Assembly: GCF_042408735.1 (NCBI RefSeq)
Contig: NZ_JBHOQV010000208.1
Location: 1-64,000 of the forward strand
From: Thermogemmatispora sp042408735
GTDB taxonomy: Bacteria > Chloroflexota > Ktedonobacteria > Ktedonobacterales > Ktedonobacteraceae
Direction of reading: 5' to 3'
Length of the DNA: 64,000 bases
Part shown: in pieces, positions 36,375-45,739 of the stretch
Numbering within the stretch: position 1 is the stretch's first letter
Layout of the letters: each line of letters starts with the position of its first letter
Made by a program: the position numbers and the translations under genes
The notes under the pieces: generated by a model
Seen by the model: the letters and a program-made list of their open reading frames with translations, nothing else
What the model was told of the DNA's origin: nothing
The model's database searches: none

Positions 36375-38486
36375 ATGCGTGAGCGCAATCGCTACATCGA
36401 TAGAGTGATCGGTCACTATCGGATCATAGCCGGCCTCGGTAACCGACCAGCGAGCAGCGCCTACCTGGCTCAGCACCTGACCACTCCCGGCCACATGGCG
36501 GTGATCAAGTTTTTCCACCCGCCTTTTCCCCGCAACCGCGAGCAGTATTTCCGCGAAGTACGCCTGCTGAGGATGCTGCGGCATCCGCATCTGCTTCCTC
36601 CGCTCGAGAGCGGTCTCGACCAGGACGAGGTCTACCTGATGAGCGAATACGCGCTGCGCGGCTCGCTGCGCCAGCGGCTGGCCCATCAGGGAAAGATTCC
36701 ATTGAGCCTGGCGGAGGCCGGTCCTTTGCTGCAGCAGGTTGCCGATGCCCTGGCTTATGCCCACCATTTCAACGTGATGCACGGCAACCTGAAGCCCGAA
36801 AATATCCTTTTCAACCTCAAGGGGGAGCTATGGCTCAACGATTTCAGTTGGGCCACGGCGACCGATGGTGAGCCGGAGCAGCGCCCCGGCAGTTGGCCCT
36901 ATATGGCCCCCGAGCAGTTCGAAGGGATCACCACCCGCGCCAGCGACCAATACTCCCTGGCCTGCATCGCCTATGAGCTGCTGACCGGGCGTCCCCCCTT
37001 CAGCGGCACCGATTTCGCGACTCTGGCCCGCCAGCACGCCCACGAGCATCCTGTGGCCCCGACCCAGCTCAACCTCCTACTGCCACGGCGCGTGGACGAG
37101 GCGCTCTTGCAAGCCCTGGCCAAAGACAGCGAGCGGCGCTTCGCCGACATCAAGGAATTCATAACGGCTCTCCTTCCTGCCGCAGGCTCCACTCCAGCCG
37201 CTACCCTACCTGGGGCGAGCGAGGGGCGCCTCCTCGCAGCCTGGCGACCGAAGCCGCTCCCCAGCGAGTTCTCGCCGGCGAGCGGCGAGCAGCTCCGCCC
37301 CAGCGAGGCAGGTCGTGGCCTCGAGAGCGGCAGTTCCGGCACCCCTGACGCTGGCGAGGGAAGCAGCACCAGCCAGGCCGGCCTCTTTCAGGAGTCGGCT
37401 GGCGCTTTCAGCAGCGGCCCGGCGACCGAAGAGAAAAGCCAGATCTACGAGCAAGAAACCATACCGTACCCGGCGCTGTCCCTCTCAGGTCAGCCACAGC
37501 CCTCAGAGAGCAGTCAGAGCGAGGCAGCCCACTCTGCCAGGAACAAGCAAGAGGAATCGCTCTCCCTCAGCTCGCCGGCGGCCTTCGCCTCTACAGCGGC
37601 GGCCAGCGACGCCAGCAGCCTGGCGGAGAGCAATCCTCCGGCCCTCCTCCAGCCCGTCGGGCCTGGCACAGCCTCCGGTTTGGAGCCGGCGGAAGTGCCG
37701 CCTCAGCCTCAGCCAGGCAGCCAGGCAGAGCGAGGGGAGGCCTCTGGCCTGCCACTTCTTCCCTGGAACGAGCAGCCCACCCTGGTCAGCGAGAGCATCA
37801 GGCCCGCCTTCGGCAGCGTAGCGACCCTGACCGGCGCTGGCGCTGGGGCCGATGCAGGTTCAGGGTCTCGGGGTAGTCGAGGCGTCAGCTACCAGCGCGA
37901 GGCCAGGCAAGGGCGCTGGCTCCTCTTCGCCGCGGTCAGCATCGCCGTCATTTTGAGCCTGCTCGTCATCATGCTCCTGCCGCTGCTCTCCGCCGGTCTC
38001 TGGCGTCATACCGCCCAACTGACTCCCAGCGTAGCGACGAGCACTGTCATCGTGACAGTCACGCCCTCGCCCTCACCTACGCCCAGCCCAACCCCCTCGC
38101 CCTCGCCCACTCCCACGCCGTCGCCTTCGCCCTCACCTACGCCCAGTCCCACTCCCTCGCCCTCGCCCACCCCCTCACCGACACCCACACCTCCACTGCT
38201 GGCTGTCAGTCCAGCCCACCTCAACGGATCGGACAACTGCAACCATGACGGCTTCACCTTCCGCTGTCAGGTAACGCTCTCGCTCTCCTCCTCGGCCAGC
38301 GACACCACCCAGTGGTCGGCCAGCAGCTCTAACGTGCGCGCCTTCTTTTCGCCGCAGCAGGGCTGGCTAGAGCCAGGCAGCCAGCAGCAGGTCATCATCT
38401 ACATCTACGCCTCCTGCCCCCGCACCGGCCAACTGCTCTTCCGCACCCAAGACGGCACATCCGCCAGCGTCACCTGGACTTGCTAG
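36375..38486 (+). CDS. Ser/Thr kinase-like membrane protein with atypical catalytic loop and BACON-like ectodomain
   Basis: A 703-residue protein with GGAGGAG 4-5 nt before the ATG. Residues 13-270 have the Hanks-type fold: VIKFF with Lys45, REVRLLRMLRHPHLLP, the catalytic loop HGNLKPEN at 136-143, DFS at 156-158 and MAPEQF at 177. The HRD Asp is replaced by Asn138, and the glycine loop is degenerate (GLGNRPASS), so catalytic activity is doubtful. A Pro/Ser/Ala-rich juxtamembrane segment leads to one membrane helix at about 512-538, a Pro-Ser-Thr stalk of SPTP repeats (about 560-605) and a C-terminal Cys-containing beta module with WSASSSNVRAFFSPQQGWLEPG, BACON-like. Single-pass sensor kinase or pseudokinase of the cell surface. 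Confidence 0.82.
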   Translation: MRERNRYIDRVIGHYRIIAGLGNRPASSAYLAQHLTTPGHMAVIKFFHPPFPRNREQYFREVRLLRMLRHPHLLPPLESGLDQDEVYLMSEYALRGSLRQRLAHQGKIPLSLAEAGPLLQQVADALAYAHHFNVMHGNLKPENILFNLKGELWLNDFSWATATDGEPEQRPGSWPYMAPEQFEGITTRASDQYSLACIAYELLTGRPPFSGTDFATLARQHAHEHPVAPTQLNLLLPRRVDEALLQALAKDSERRFADIKEFITALLPAAGSTPAATLPGASEGRLLAAWRPKPLPSEFSPASGEQLRPSEAGRGLESGSSGTPDAGEGSSTSQAGLFQESAGAFSSGPATEEKSQIYEQETIPYPALSLSGQPQPSESSQSEAAHSARNKQEESLSLSSPAAFASTAAASDASSLAESNPPALLQPVGPGTASGLEPAEVPPQPQPGSQAERGEASGLPLLPWNEQPTLVSESIRPAFGSVATLTGAGAGADAGSGSRGSRGVSYQREARQGRWLLFAAVSIAVILSLLVIMLLPLLSAGLWRHTAQLTPSVATSTVIVTVTPSPSPTPSPTPSPSPTPTPSPSPSPTPSPTPSPSPTPSPTPTPPLLAVSPAHLNGSDNCNHDGFTFRCQVTLSLSSSASDTTQWSASSSNVRAFFSPQQGWLEPGSQQQVIIYIYASCPRTGQLLFRTQDGTSASVTWTC

Positions 38487-38520
38487 CGAATCCCCCCATG
38501 GCATCGGCGCAGCGATCGCC

Positions 38521-41500
38521 TTACTGATAGCGCAAGGCTTCGATCGGCGTCACTCTCCCCGCCTGCCAGGCCGGCAAGAGCGCCGCCAGCAACGAAGCAG
38601 CAAGCGCGATACCAACAATCAGAGCAAGCTGACCCCAGGGGACCACAAAGACCAGGCCGGTCTGATAGCGCTCAAAGAAGTTGGCGGCGAAGAGATTACG
38701 CGCCAGCAGCAGGCCCAACGCCAGACCGATCAGGCTCCCAAGCACCGCCACCAGTACGGATTCCCCCAGGAAGGCCCCCCTGATCAGAGCACGGCTGCAG
38801 CCCAAGGCGCGCAGCATCCCAATCTGCTGACGCCGTTCGATGACAGCACGCGTACCGGTAATGGCCAGAGCCGCTACCCCCAGCAGCAGCGCCAGCCCCA
38901 CAATGCCGATCATCAGATCGCTGAGGAGAATGCGCGGTCCCCGCACCTCCCAGATAGCATCTTCCAGGACTGTCGTCTCGAGGCCCTCGTCGAGAAAGGC
39001 CGACCCCAGCCGAAGAGCCAGCGCCCGCTTGTCCTGGCCGGGAGCCACCTTAAAGTAGTAAGCCTGGACCTCGGGATTGTTGGCGTCGACCGCGATCGAG
39101 CCATAGAGGCGCTGCGAGATGTAGAGGCCAAAATGATCGCCGTTGCTGTTATCGACCACACCAATGATGGTCACCTTAGCGACCGAGGCATTGAGCAGGG
39201 CGGAGAGATCGTCGCCCCCTGGCGAGCGCGTCACCCAGAGACTTTGTGGCGTGAAGCTGGTCTCTCCCAGCGAGACCCCGCTGAGGGAGAAGGTATAGTA
39301 GGGATCCAGACCGGGTGGCGTTAGCGGCACCCCGGCCTCGCTGGCTGACGGGGCCGAGGGATCGTAGACACCAGGCGCGCTGCGGGCCCCCAGGCTGGCC
39401 TCCAGGGCACTGCTATCGATCAGAGCGTAGTTCGGATGCTCTTGCAAAGCCTGCCAGACGGCGGCATCGCTCTTGAAGCCGCGCGCACGCGCTACCAGAT
39501 GCAGACCATACCCCTGCAGAAAGCCTCCGCTGATGACCTGAGCTGGATACAGCCGCCAGGCCGGTTGAGGAGCCGTCGGCTGGATTACCCCCACCAGCGT
39601 CGTGGTGCGCACCCCAATGGCCGAGAAAGCCCCCGGATCGATTCCGCGCCTCGCCAGCATGCTGCGCAATTGCTCATCGGGGTCCTGTCTTCCCTTCCCC
39701 TGCGTCGAGAGCAAGGGACGGAAGTACGGAACGGCCTGAATATCATAGCCGCCCGTCTGCAGATTAATGTCGGCATAACTGTGCTGCATGGCCGCCGTGA
39801 TGACCGTCATCACTGTCAAGGCGAAAACCACAAGACTGAACATCATCACGCTCAGCCCCATGCGAAAGCGATAGTGCAGCGGATAGGAGGCTATCAGGCG
39901 CGCCAAAAGATAGGGACGTGGACGCAGATGCGAGAGCGCGAGCAACGGTTTGACAAGCAGCTCAGCGTTTGAGATGAACGCCCAGACTACCCCCAAAGTC
40001 ATCATGAAGCCGGCCAGGAAGAAGACCTCGATGCTGGAGCGGAAACGCACCAGGCCAAGCGAGGCAAAGAGATCAAAAGGGACCGCCCAGTAGGCACAGA
40101 TCGCCAGGCCCGCTATGGCCGGGACCAGCCGCTCACAAAGGCGACGCACTCGCGGCCTCTGCCCGGTCGGACAGAGGGCGACCACGCTGGCTTTGAGAAG
40201 CAGACAGCCACCAATAATCAAGAGCGAGAGGCCCAGGGAGAAAGGAGCTACCAGACGCTCTCTCAGGCCATAAGAGAGCAGCCAGAGACCCACCAGGAGG
40301 GGAAGCAGGCCGACAAGGACCAAGGCCCGCCCCCCTTCAATGAGCAGCTCGCTGAGATAGCTAAGCAGGCGGCGACTGCGCTGCCGCAGGGCTTTCCCTA
40401 CCAGGAGCAGCAGCTCTCGCAGCTCCGCCAACCGGCGCGGGCGCCTCTCCGGCTCCGGCAGATTGCGCAGGGCTTCCACCACGGTCATGCGACTCACCAG
40501 CCAGGCGGAGACCGTCACAGCGCAGAAAGTGAAAATGGTCCCAAGGCAGTAGGCAATCAGCAGGCTGCGCGGCTGAAAGGTGAGCCTGAGAGGAAAATCG
40601 AAGCGCTCCAGAACCGGCCCAAGGAGAAGAACCAGCAGAGCGCCAATGGCCACACCCAGCGCCAGGCCGATAAAGGAGGCCAGCAAATCGTAGACCGCTC
40701 CCTCAAAGAGGAAGGTCAGGACCAGATGACGCCTCAGCACCCCAACGGCTCGCGCCATCCCCATCTCGACCCGCCGCTCCGCCGCCAGCAGGACAAAGAT
40801 GAGGAAGATGAGCAGCATCCCTATGGCTATGATGAAAAGGGCGAACAGAGCAAAGATGCGCGAGAAAATATCTTGCGCCTTCTCTGAGTTGAGAATAGCC
40901 AGCTTCTTGACCTCAATGACGTGGACATTGCGCGGAATCAGTCGCTCGAGCTTCTCTTCAACGCGGTCAGAGATGGCGATGCTCTCGGGGCCATCGCTGC
41001 CACGGTTGGCGACAAAGATCTGCGTGATACCGTCGCTGCGCCCCTCGATCCAGCGAAACAACTCTACCTGGCTAACTATGAATGGAGTATCGCCGATCAT
41101 GCCGCTGCTCTCGGCAATGGCCCGCACATGGACCTCATAGCGTCGTCCGGGCCAGCGCTGCGAGTAGAGATAGAGGCGGTCGCCGGCATGAGCGTTCAGT
41201 AGCTGCGCCAGCGTACGATTGAGATAGACCTCGTTGCGGGCGAGCGAGGAGAGATGCAGATGGCCCTTACCGTCCTCCGCCACGATCCCCCCAAAACCGT
41301 CCTCGCTGCCCGGCAGCGCCGCCAGAGCGGTCACGCCCGAGCGCACCTGACGCGAAGTCTGGTCAGCCACCAGCAGATCATGCTCCATAATGGCTGCCCC
41401 CAGGGCAGCGATATCGGGGTCGCCACGCACCTGCTCACGCAGTCGATAATAGATCGCCTCGTCGAAGAAGCCCAGATCGCCAGAGCCACCTTCGATTGTC

Positions 41501-41778
41501 TCATCGACATTGCCCACATTGTAGGTGGCAACGCTGCGCACAGCGCCCGTCACCACGTCGCCGGTCGCCAGGGCGCTAGAGAGCAGGGTGGTCGAGAGCA
41601 TGAGCGCAAAGATGATCAGGACCATCTGTGTGCGCCGCCGCGGGATGTTGCGTATTCCGATCTTAAAAAAAAGCCGATTGCTCAGCGCCAGTCCCATGAC
41701 CAGCGCCACAATCGCCAGGGTCAGGATCAGCAGGCTCGTGCTAAGCGTATCAAGCGAGATGCCAAAGAGTTCTGTCAT
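38521..41778 (-). CDS. Two-domain FtsX-type ABC transporter permease
   Basis: The ATG at 41778 (MTELFGISL) is chosen over a TTG at 41793. The 1085-residue protein has an N-terminal signal-anchor helix, a large periplasmic region, then clusters of membrane helices near residues 310-420, a central set near 470-640 and a final set near 960-1080. Two FtsX domains are seen (EVKKLAILNSEKAQDIFSRIF start and the C-terminal AVIERRQQIGMLRALGCS), the second ending with the characteristic PIEALRYQ. Such permeases work with a MacB/LolD-type ATPase in lipoprotein or antibiotic export or mechanotransmission. No ATPase gene is adjacent, so the partner lies elsewhere. It converges on the kinase-like gene (34-nt gap). 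Confidence 0.88.
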   Translation of the reverse strand: MTELFGISLDTLSTSLLILTLAIVALVMGLALSNRLFFKIGIRNIPRRRTQMVLIIFALMLSTTLLSSALATGDVVTGAVRSVATYNVGNVDETIEGGSGDLGFFDEAIYYRLREQVRGDPDIAALGAAIMEHDLLVADQTSRQVRSGVTALAALPGSEDGFGGIVAEDGKGHLHLSSLARNEVYLNRTLAQLLNAHAGDRLYLYSQRWPGRRYEVHVRAIAESSGMIGDTPFIVSQVELFRWIEGRSDGITQIFVANRGSDGPESIAISDRVEEKLERLIPRNVHVIEVKKLAILNSEKAQDIFSRIFALFALFIIAIGMLLIFLIFVLLAAERRVEMGMARAVGVLRRHLVLTFLFEGAVYDLLASFIGLALGVAIGALLVLLLGPVLERFDFPLRLTFQPRSLLIAYCLGTIFTFCAVTVSAWLVSRMTVVEALRNLPEPERRPRRLAELRELLLLVGKALRQRSRRLLSYLSELLIEGGRALVLVGLLPLLVGLWLLSYGLRERLVAPFSLGLSLLIIGGCLLLKASVVALCPTGQRPRVRRLCERLVPAIAGLAICAYWAVPFDLFASLGLVRFRSSIEVFFLAGFMMTLGVVWAFISNAELLVKPLLALSHLRPRPYLLARLIASYPLHYRFRMGLSVMMFSLVVFALTVMTVITAAMQHSYADINLQTGGYDIQAVPYFRPLLSTQGKGRQDPDEQLRSMLARRGIDPGAFSAIGVRTTTLVGVIQPTAPQPAWRLYPAQVISGGFLQGYGLHLVARARGFKSDAAVWQALQEHPNYALIDSSALEASLGARSAPGVYDPSAPSASEAGVPLTPPGLDPYYTFSLSGVSLGETSFTPQSLWVTRSPGGDDLSALLNASVAKVTIIGVVDNSNGDHFGLYISQRLYGSIAVDANNPEVQAYYFKVAPGQDKRALALRLGSAFLDEGLETTVLEDAIWEVRGPRILLSDLMIGIVGLALLLGVAALAITGTRAVIERRQQIGMLRALGCSRALIRGAFLGESVLVAVLGSLIGLALGLLLARNLFAANFFERYQTGLVFVVPWGQLALIVGIALAASLLAALLPAWQAGRVTPIEALRYQ

Positions 41779-41896
41779 GCCACTCTCTTGCAAACTGACT
41801 GAGCTTGTCCGCTACCTCCTGTATGGGCCGCTCCGTCCCGCGGCAGCTCGGATCTATTGACAGGCAGGATGGATCTCTCTTTCATGACTCCCGAGG

Positions 41897-42748
41897 CTAT
41901 TGACCTGCCCGGCGCAGCGCCTGGTAAAAGAGATCGGCCAGCGCTATATAGCCGATGACACTCGGATGGAGTCCATCGCTGCTGACGTACTCAGGATGAC
42001 GAGCCAGGTTGTAGCCCTGCTGCGATAGATCAACCAGAATAAGATGGTGCTTCCTCACGCTCTCGGCAATGGCAGCGTTATATAGCCGGATCTGATCGCT
42101 CAGCCACTGCTGATCGTAATAGTGAAAGTGAGGAAGCAACGTCAAATCGGGCACATTGGCAATGGCAATTCTAGCCTGCGGCACCCCGGCCTGAAGGCGC
42201 GTAAGGAGCAGATCCAGATCGCGCGCGTAGGCCGTCACTGGCACATGGTCGGCCAGATCGTTGACCGCCAGCCAGATGGTCACAATGTCGGGATGAACGT
42301 CGAGCGCAATCGGCAGCTCCAGATTCAGGGCCTGGTGGAGATGGATGCCGGGAATGCCGAGATTGACCAGGTGGACGGAGGGGCCCAGCTTATGAGCGAG
42401 ATCAATGGGCCAGTTATCGGCGTAGGGATCAGCGGTGCCAAAGCCAAAGGAATCGGAGGCCCCAATGGCCACATAGACAAGACCTCTATGAGAGGCTCCC
42501 AGCTCATCGGCAGCGACAGGTCCTTCATCCGCCGTTGCGCAGGCGCTGAGCAGCCAGAGACCACAGAGGAGCACGATGGTCAGCAGCCAGGGGCCGCCTT
42601 TGACCAGAGATGTTCGGCCCGACCAGGACGCGGACCGCGTGTCGCTTCCCGGCCAGAGCCACTTGCGGCTATCCTTGCCTTGTCGGCTGCCACGCTCAGA
42701 TTCGCGCAGGCCAGCCAGGACGCTCCAGACCTTCGCTTTCTTCCTCAT
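41897..42748 (-). CDS. SGNH/GDSL-family hydrolase, lipoprotein
   Basis: A 283-residue protein with a basic N-terminal stretch, a hydrophobic helix and a lipobox LLSAC (Cys70), unusually far from the start; a later start is possible but no in-frame ATG exists before it, and the ribosome site is weak. Block I reads YVAIGASDSFGFG, with GAS replacing GDS (nucleophile Ser98), block III has LAVNDLADH and block V has SSDGLHPSVIG supplying Asp and His. SGNH hydrolases cleave esters or thioesters, often on polysaccharides or lipids; the target is unknown. Transcribed alone; a -10 hexamer TATAAT reads at 42810-42805 on the minus strand. Confidence 0.85.
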   Translation of the reverse strand: MRKKAKVWSVLAGLRESERGSRQGKDSRKWLWPGSDTRSASWSGRTSLVKGGPWLLTIVLLCGLWLLSACATADEGPVAADELGASHRGLVYVAIGASDSFGFGTADPYADNWPIDLAHKLGPSVHLVNLGIPGIHLHQALNLELPIALDVHPDIVTIWLAVNDLADHVPVTAYARDLDLLLTRLQAGVPQARIAIANVPDLTLLPHFHYYDQQWLSDQIRLYNAAIAESVRKHHLILVDLSQQGYNLARHPEYVSSDGLHPSVIGYIALADLFYQALRRAGQ

Positions 42749-43106
42749 GCACAGGCAAGCCTGAGTTTCGCTCTACTCCGCTGAACAGTTACCTCTCCAG
42801 ATCGATTATATCATCCTTTTAAATATCATACTATATCAATGCGTAGCACTCACCATCCGCGTCGTCTCCTCGAGCAGGACAAAGGTACTGGACGCGAAGA
42901 AGGCAAGGGCCAGCCGAAGAGAGAAGGAGACAGGCCAAGGATGCCAGCCCACGGAGGCCGGGAGAGGTAGCGCTGAGGCGACTTCACGGGCTGCCCTCCC
43001 CGACCAATCCAGGGCCAATAGAGACACTGGCCCGCGCGGGCTGAGGCCGCTGGCTCCTCCGTCCATGACAGACGAGGGGAGCGGCCAGCGGAGCGGGCCA
43101 GTGCCG
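42749..43106. other. Intergenic region, no gene
   Basis: AT-rich around 42800-42840, where the minus-strand -10 candidate for the SGNH gene lies (42805-42810); no matching -35. The remainder is GC-rich without recognisable elements. Confidence 0.45.
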
Positions 43107-43469
43107 CTAGGAGGTCTTGCGACCTTCGGCCTGAGCAAAGGCAGCCTCGGTTTTGGCTGCCATAATAAAATCATTCTGATGCAGCCCACCCACCGCGTGG
43201 GTCCAGAAAGCAACCGTCACCTTCCCCCACTCCGTCACGAGCTGCGGATGATGATCCTGCTCCTCCGCCAGCGCACCAACCGCATTGGTAAAAGCCAGAG
43301 CGTGAGCGAAGTTATCGAAATGGAAAGTCTTTTCGATGCGCTTGATCCCATCCACCTCGATCGCGCGCCAGCCTGGGAGCTGAGAGAGCAAGTTGGCGAT
43401 TTCCGCCTCTGTCAAAGCCGGCTCACCGCCGCGGCAGGGCACACAGCGCATTTGGGCCAATTCCTGCAT
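43107..43469 (-). CDS. 4a-hydroxytetrahydrobiopterin dehydratase (pterin-4a-carbinolamine dehydratase)
   Basis: The start at 43469 has GGAGGT 4-5 nt upstream, so an extension to 43523 is dropped. The 120-residue protein has the PCD/DCoH pattern LLSQLPGWRAIE, the active-site DHHPQLVTEWGKVTV and the closing THAVGGLHQNDFIMAAK. It dehydrates 4a-hydroxytetrahydrobiopterin to quinonoid dihydrobiopterin during pterin recycling, or serves in the molybdopterin/aromatic hydroxylase context in bacteria. No phenylalanine hydroxylase gene lies nearby. Three conserved histidines/Asp of the active site are visible. Confidence 0.92.
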   Translation of the reverse strand: MQELAQMRCVPCRGGEPALTEAEIANLLSQLPGWRAIEVDGIKRIEKTFHFDNFAHALAFTNAVGALAEEQDHHPQLVTEWGKVTVAFWTHAVGGLHQNDFIMAAKTEAAFAQAEGRKTS

Positions 43470-43858
43470 AGGTACCTCCTGTTTCCCCGCGAGAGGAACC
43501 TGACAAACAAGGCCAACAAGCAAGCAAACTGCGCAGGGTCGCGCCGTTCAAGCAAGCAAAAGATGCAGCCTGCCCGAGTTACCGGCTCGGTCCTGCTCTA
43601 GAAGAGTATAGCCGAGAGAGTCCAGCCCTGCCATCTCCAAAACAAACAAAAAGGGGAGCGCGCGGGCACCCTGGTCCTGCCTGGTCTAGCGAACCGGCAA
43701 GCCGACCTTGGCCTCGGCCTGCAAGCCCATGCCAGGGATCATGACAGGGGTTTGCCCGACACGCTCCCCTACCATTCCCGACCACCCACACCCTCCCGAT
43801 GGCATCGCGCCAGAGACTCGAAAAGAGCAGCCCATTGGAGGCACAGGCCAGCAATCGC
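43470..43858. other. Intergenic region, no feature seen
   Basis: Spacer between the dehydratase gene and the FlgM-like gene, both on the minus strand. Long open frames here are shadows; no promoter found. Confidence 0.45.
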
Positions 43859-44302
43859 TCAGCGCTCACCCGTCCCCAGGGGATCGCCCAGCATCCGCCG
43901 GGCCAGCGCCAGACTATCAACCTCGTAGGCGCCCGCAGCCACACGTACTCTCAAAAGTGCCACACGTTCCGCGCGTTCCTGCTCGATGCAGGCAGCCAGC
44001 TCCGGCCCAGAGATCTCCATCCCATCGAGGGCAGGAGGCGGCTCCTTGAGTGCCTCACGTTCATCTGGCCTGCTCTGAGCAGAAGAGGAACGTCGCCGGC
44101 GCCGCAGAGCAGGCTGCAGATAGCGTTCCTCATCGTGAGCGCCCAGCCAGGGCTGCCAGCCCGGTCCCTGTCCCTGTAGAGACGTGGGCGTGGGCTGCCA
44201 GCTCTCTCCCGAGGCGCTCGCCCGAGCCGCGCCGGCGCTCGAGCGAGCCACTTCCCTGTCGTCCGACTGTCTGCGCGCGCCAGTCACCCGCCGAATGCGC
44301 AT
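43859..44302 (-). CDS. FlgM-like anti-sigma-28-domain protein
   Basis: Start taken at 44302 (MRIRRVTGARRQS), which looks like the beginning of FlgM proteins; 44335 is the alternative with a closer ribosome site. The 147-residue chain is disordered and Gln/Pro/Ser-rich in the middle and ends with a FlgM-type domain: ISGPELAACIEQERAERVAL, then LRVRVAAGAYEVDSLALARR. In flagellate bacteria FlgM holds the flagellar sigma factor until the hook is finished. No flagellar genes lie in the window, and Ktedonobacteria are not flagellate, so it may control another ECF/sigma factor, or keep a relic role. Family call rests on the C-terminal motif only. Confidence 0.65.
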   Translation of the reverse strand: MRIRRVTGARRQSDDREVARSSAGAARASASGESWQPTPTSLQGQGPGWQPWLGAHDEERYLQPALRRRRRSSSAQSRPDEREALKEPPPALDGMEISGPELAACIEQERAERVALLRVRVAAGAYEVDSLALARRMLGDPLGTGER

Positions 44303-44594
44303 GATGATCGGGACTCCTCTCTTTCTTTCAGCCATCCATCCTTCCTTCACCGCCCCACCAGCGACAGCCGGGGAGCGCCTGCCACAGGCAGCGGTGACGA
44401 ACGGAACCTTTCTTTCTCCCCACGGGGGCCTATGCCACCTTTCAGTGTAGGGACCGGCCCCCATCGCAGGTAAGAGGTATTAGTCGCTAAATCGAGAGAC
44501 CAGAAGTCCCTAATTGCAGCCGAGGGCACCAGCCTGTATCCTATATCACCGCTCTCCAGGCTAGCTCACTGGCCCCAGCTACCACCAGCTCCCG

Positions 44595-45578
44595 CTACTG
44601 GCAATAGGAAGGCAAAGCGCTGCTGAAGACTTCTGGGTGCAGGAGCTGGGCCAGACACTGCAGGCCATCGACCAGGCGCGGTCCGGGGCGCTGCATCAAA
44701 TCGGTATTGAGATGATAAACATGGTGAAGCTTGACCGCCGCGATCTGGCCCCAGTTGGAGCGGCGATAGACGAGCTGCGGATCACCCCCGTAACGCGGGT
44801 CCTCCGTGAGGATAATATACTGGGGATTGGCACGGATCACGGCCTCATCGGTAACCTGTGGATAGCCGCCATTGCTGGTATTGTTGTGGAAGACATTGAT
44901 GGCATTGGCATCCTGGAGCAGCTCATCACCAAAGGTTCCCCCGCCAAAGACGTAGGGCTTGCCTGGCGTGCTATCGTCCGCCTCCAGCATCACCGTCGGC
45001 GGGGTTGTCCCTTTAACGGCCTGACGGACCTGAGCAATGCGCTGCTCTAGCTGCCTGACCAGCGCCTGCGCTGTGCTCTCGGTAAAGGTCAGGCGACCCA
45101 CCGTCTGAATCTCAGCCAGCATGAGAGCAATGGTATTATCGGGCAGATCAACAACGTGCAGACCCAGGCGCGTCAGCTGAGCATCGTACTTCTCAGTGAG
45201 ACCGCCGGAACTGAGCACGAGATCGGGATGCAAGGCCACAATCCGCTCTACGTTGTAGTTGCCGTTGGCATCGGAGATCCGTGGCAGGCGGGTTAGCTGG
45301 GCCGGATAGTCCGTATAGTAGTCAACAGCCACCACACGGCTCTCCAGGTGAAGCGCGGCCAAAATCTCGCTGATGCTCGGCACCAAAGAAATAAGACGCT
45401 GCGGAGCCGTCTTCGGGAAGACCACCGGCGTGCCATAGATATCGCGCACTACCGTTGGCGTGGGGCTTGGCTGCGCCGCTCCGCCGCCAGCCTGGCCCTG
45501 TCCACAGGCAGCCAGCAACAGGAGGCTCAGTACGAACAAACAAGGAAAGAGTCGTCTGGAGATGACAAGGATGCGCAT
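44595..45578 (-). CDS. btuF: Cobalamin-type ABC transporter substrate-binding lipoprotein
   Basis: Start at 45578 with GGAGT 7 nt upstream. The 327-residue protein has a lipobox LLAAC (Cys25) and the helical-backbone fold of class III binding proteins (Peripla_BP_2): PQRLISLVPSISEILAAL near residue 60, VERIVALHPDLVLSSGG near 112 and the C-terminal HHVYHLNTDLMQRPGPRLVDGLQCLAQL. It should bind a corrinoid (or heme/siderophore) outside the membrane and hand it to a BtuCD-type permease-ATPase, which is not next to it. The cobalamin riboswitch upstream supports the B12 assignment. Confidence 0.85.
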   Translation of the reverse strand: MRILVISRRLFPCLFVLSLLLLAACGQGQAGGGAAQPSPTPTVVRDIYGTPVVFPKTAPQRLISLVPSISEILAALHLESRVVAVDYYTDYPAQLTRLPRISDANGNYNVERIVALHPDLVLSSGGLTEKYDAQLTRLGLHVVDLPDNTIALMLAEIQTVGRLTFTESTAQALVRQLEQRIAQVRQAVKGTTPPTVMLEADDSTPGKPYVFGGGTFGDELLQDANAINVFHNNTSNGGYPQVTDEAVIRANPQYIILTEDPRYGGDPQLVYRRSNWGQIAAVKLHHVYHLNTDLMQRPGPRLVDGLQCLAQLLHPEVFSSALPSYCQ

Positions 45579-45739
45579 GAAGCTCACTCCTCCCCAGCAA
45601 AAGATAACCGTCCATTGTCACCTCGCGTAGAGGGGGCGCAACCACAACACAGAAGGACCGGAGAAGCGTGGGTCAGCTCGGCTCGGTGGTTGATCGTACG
45701 CCTGCTCCTTTGACGCGAAGGAACATGGTCCCACAGGCA

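Noticed and set aside
38060..38190. CRISPR-like repeat array
   Set aside because: The repeats are in frame and encode the Pro-Ser-Thr stalk of the kinase-like protein; there are no unique spacers.
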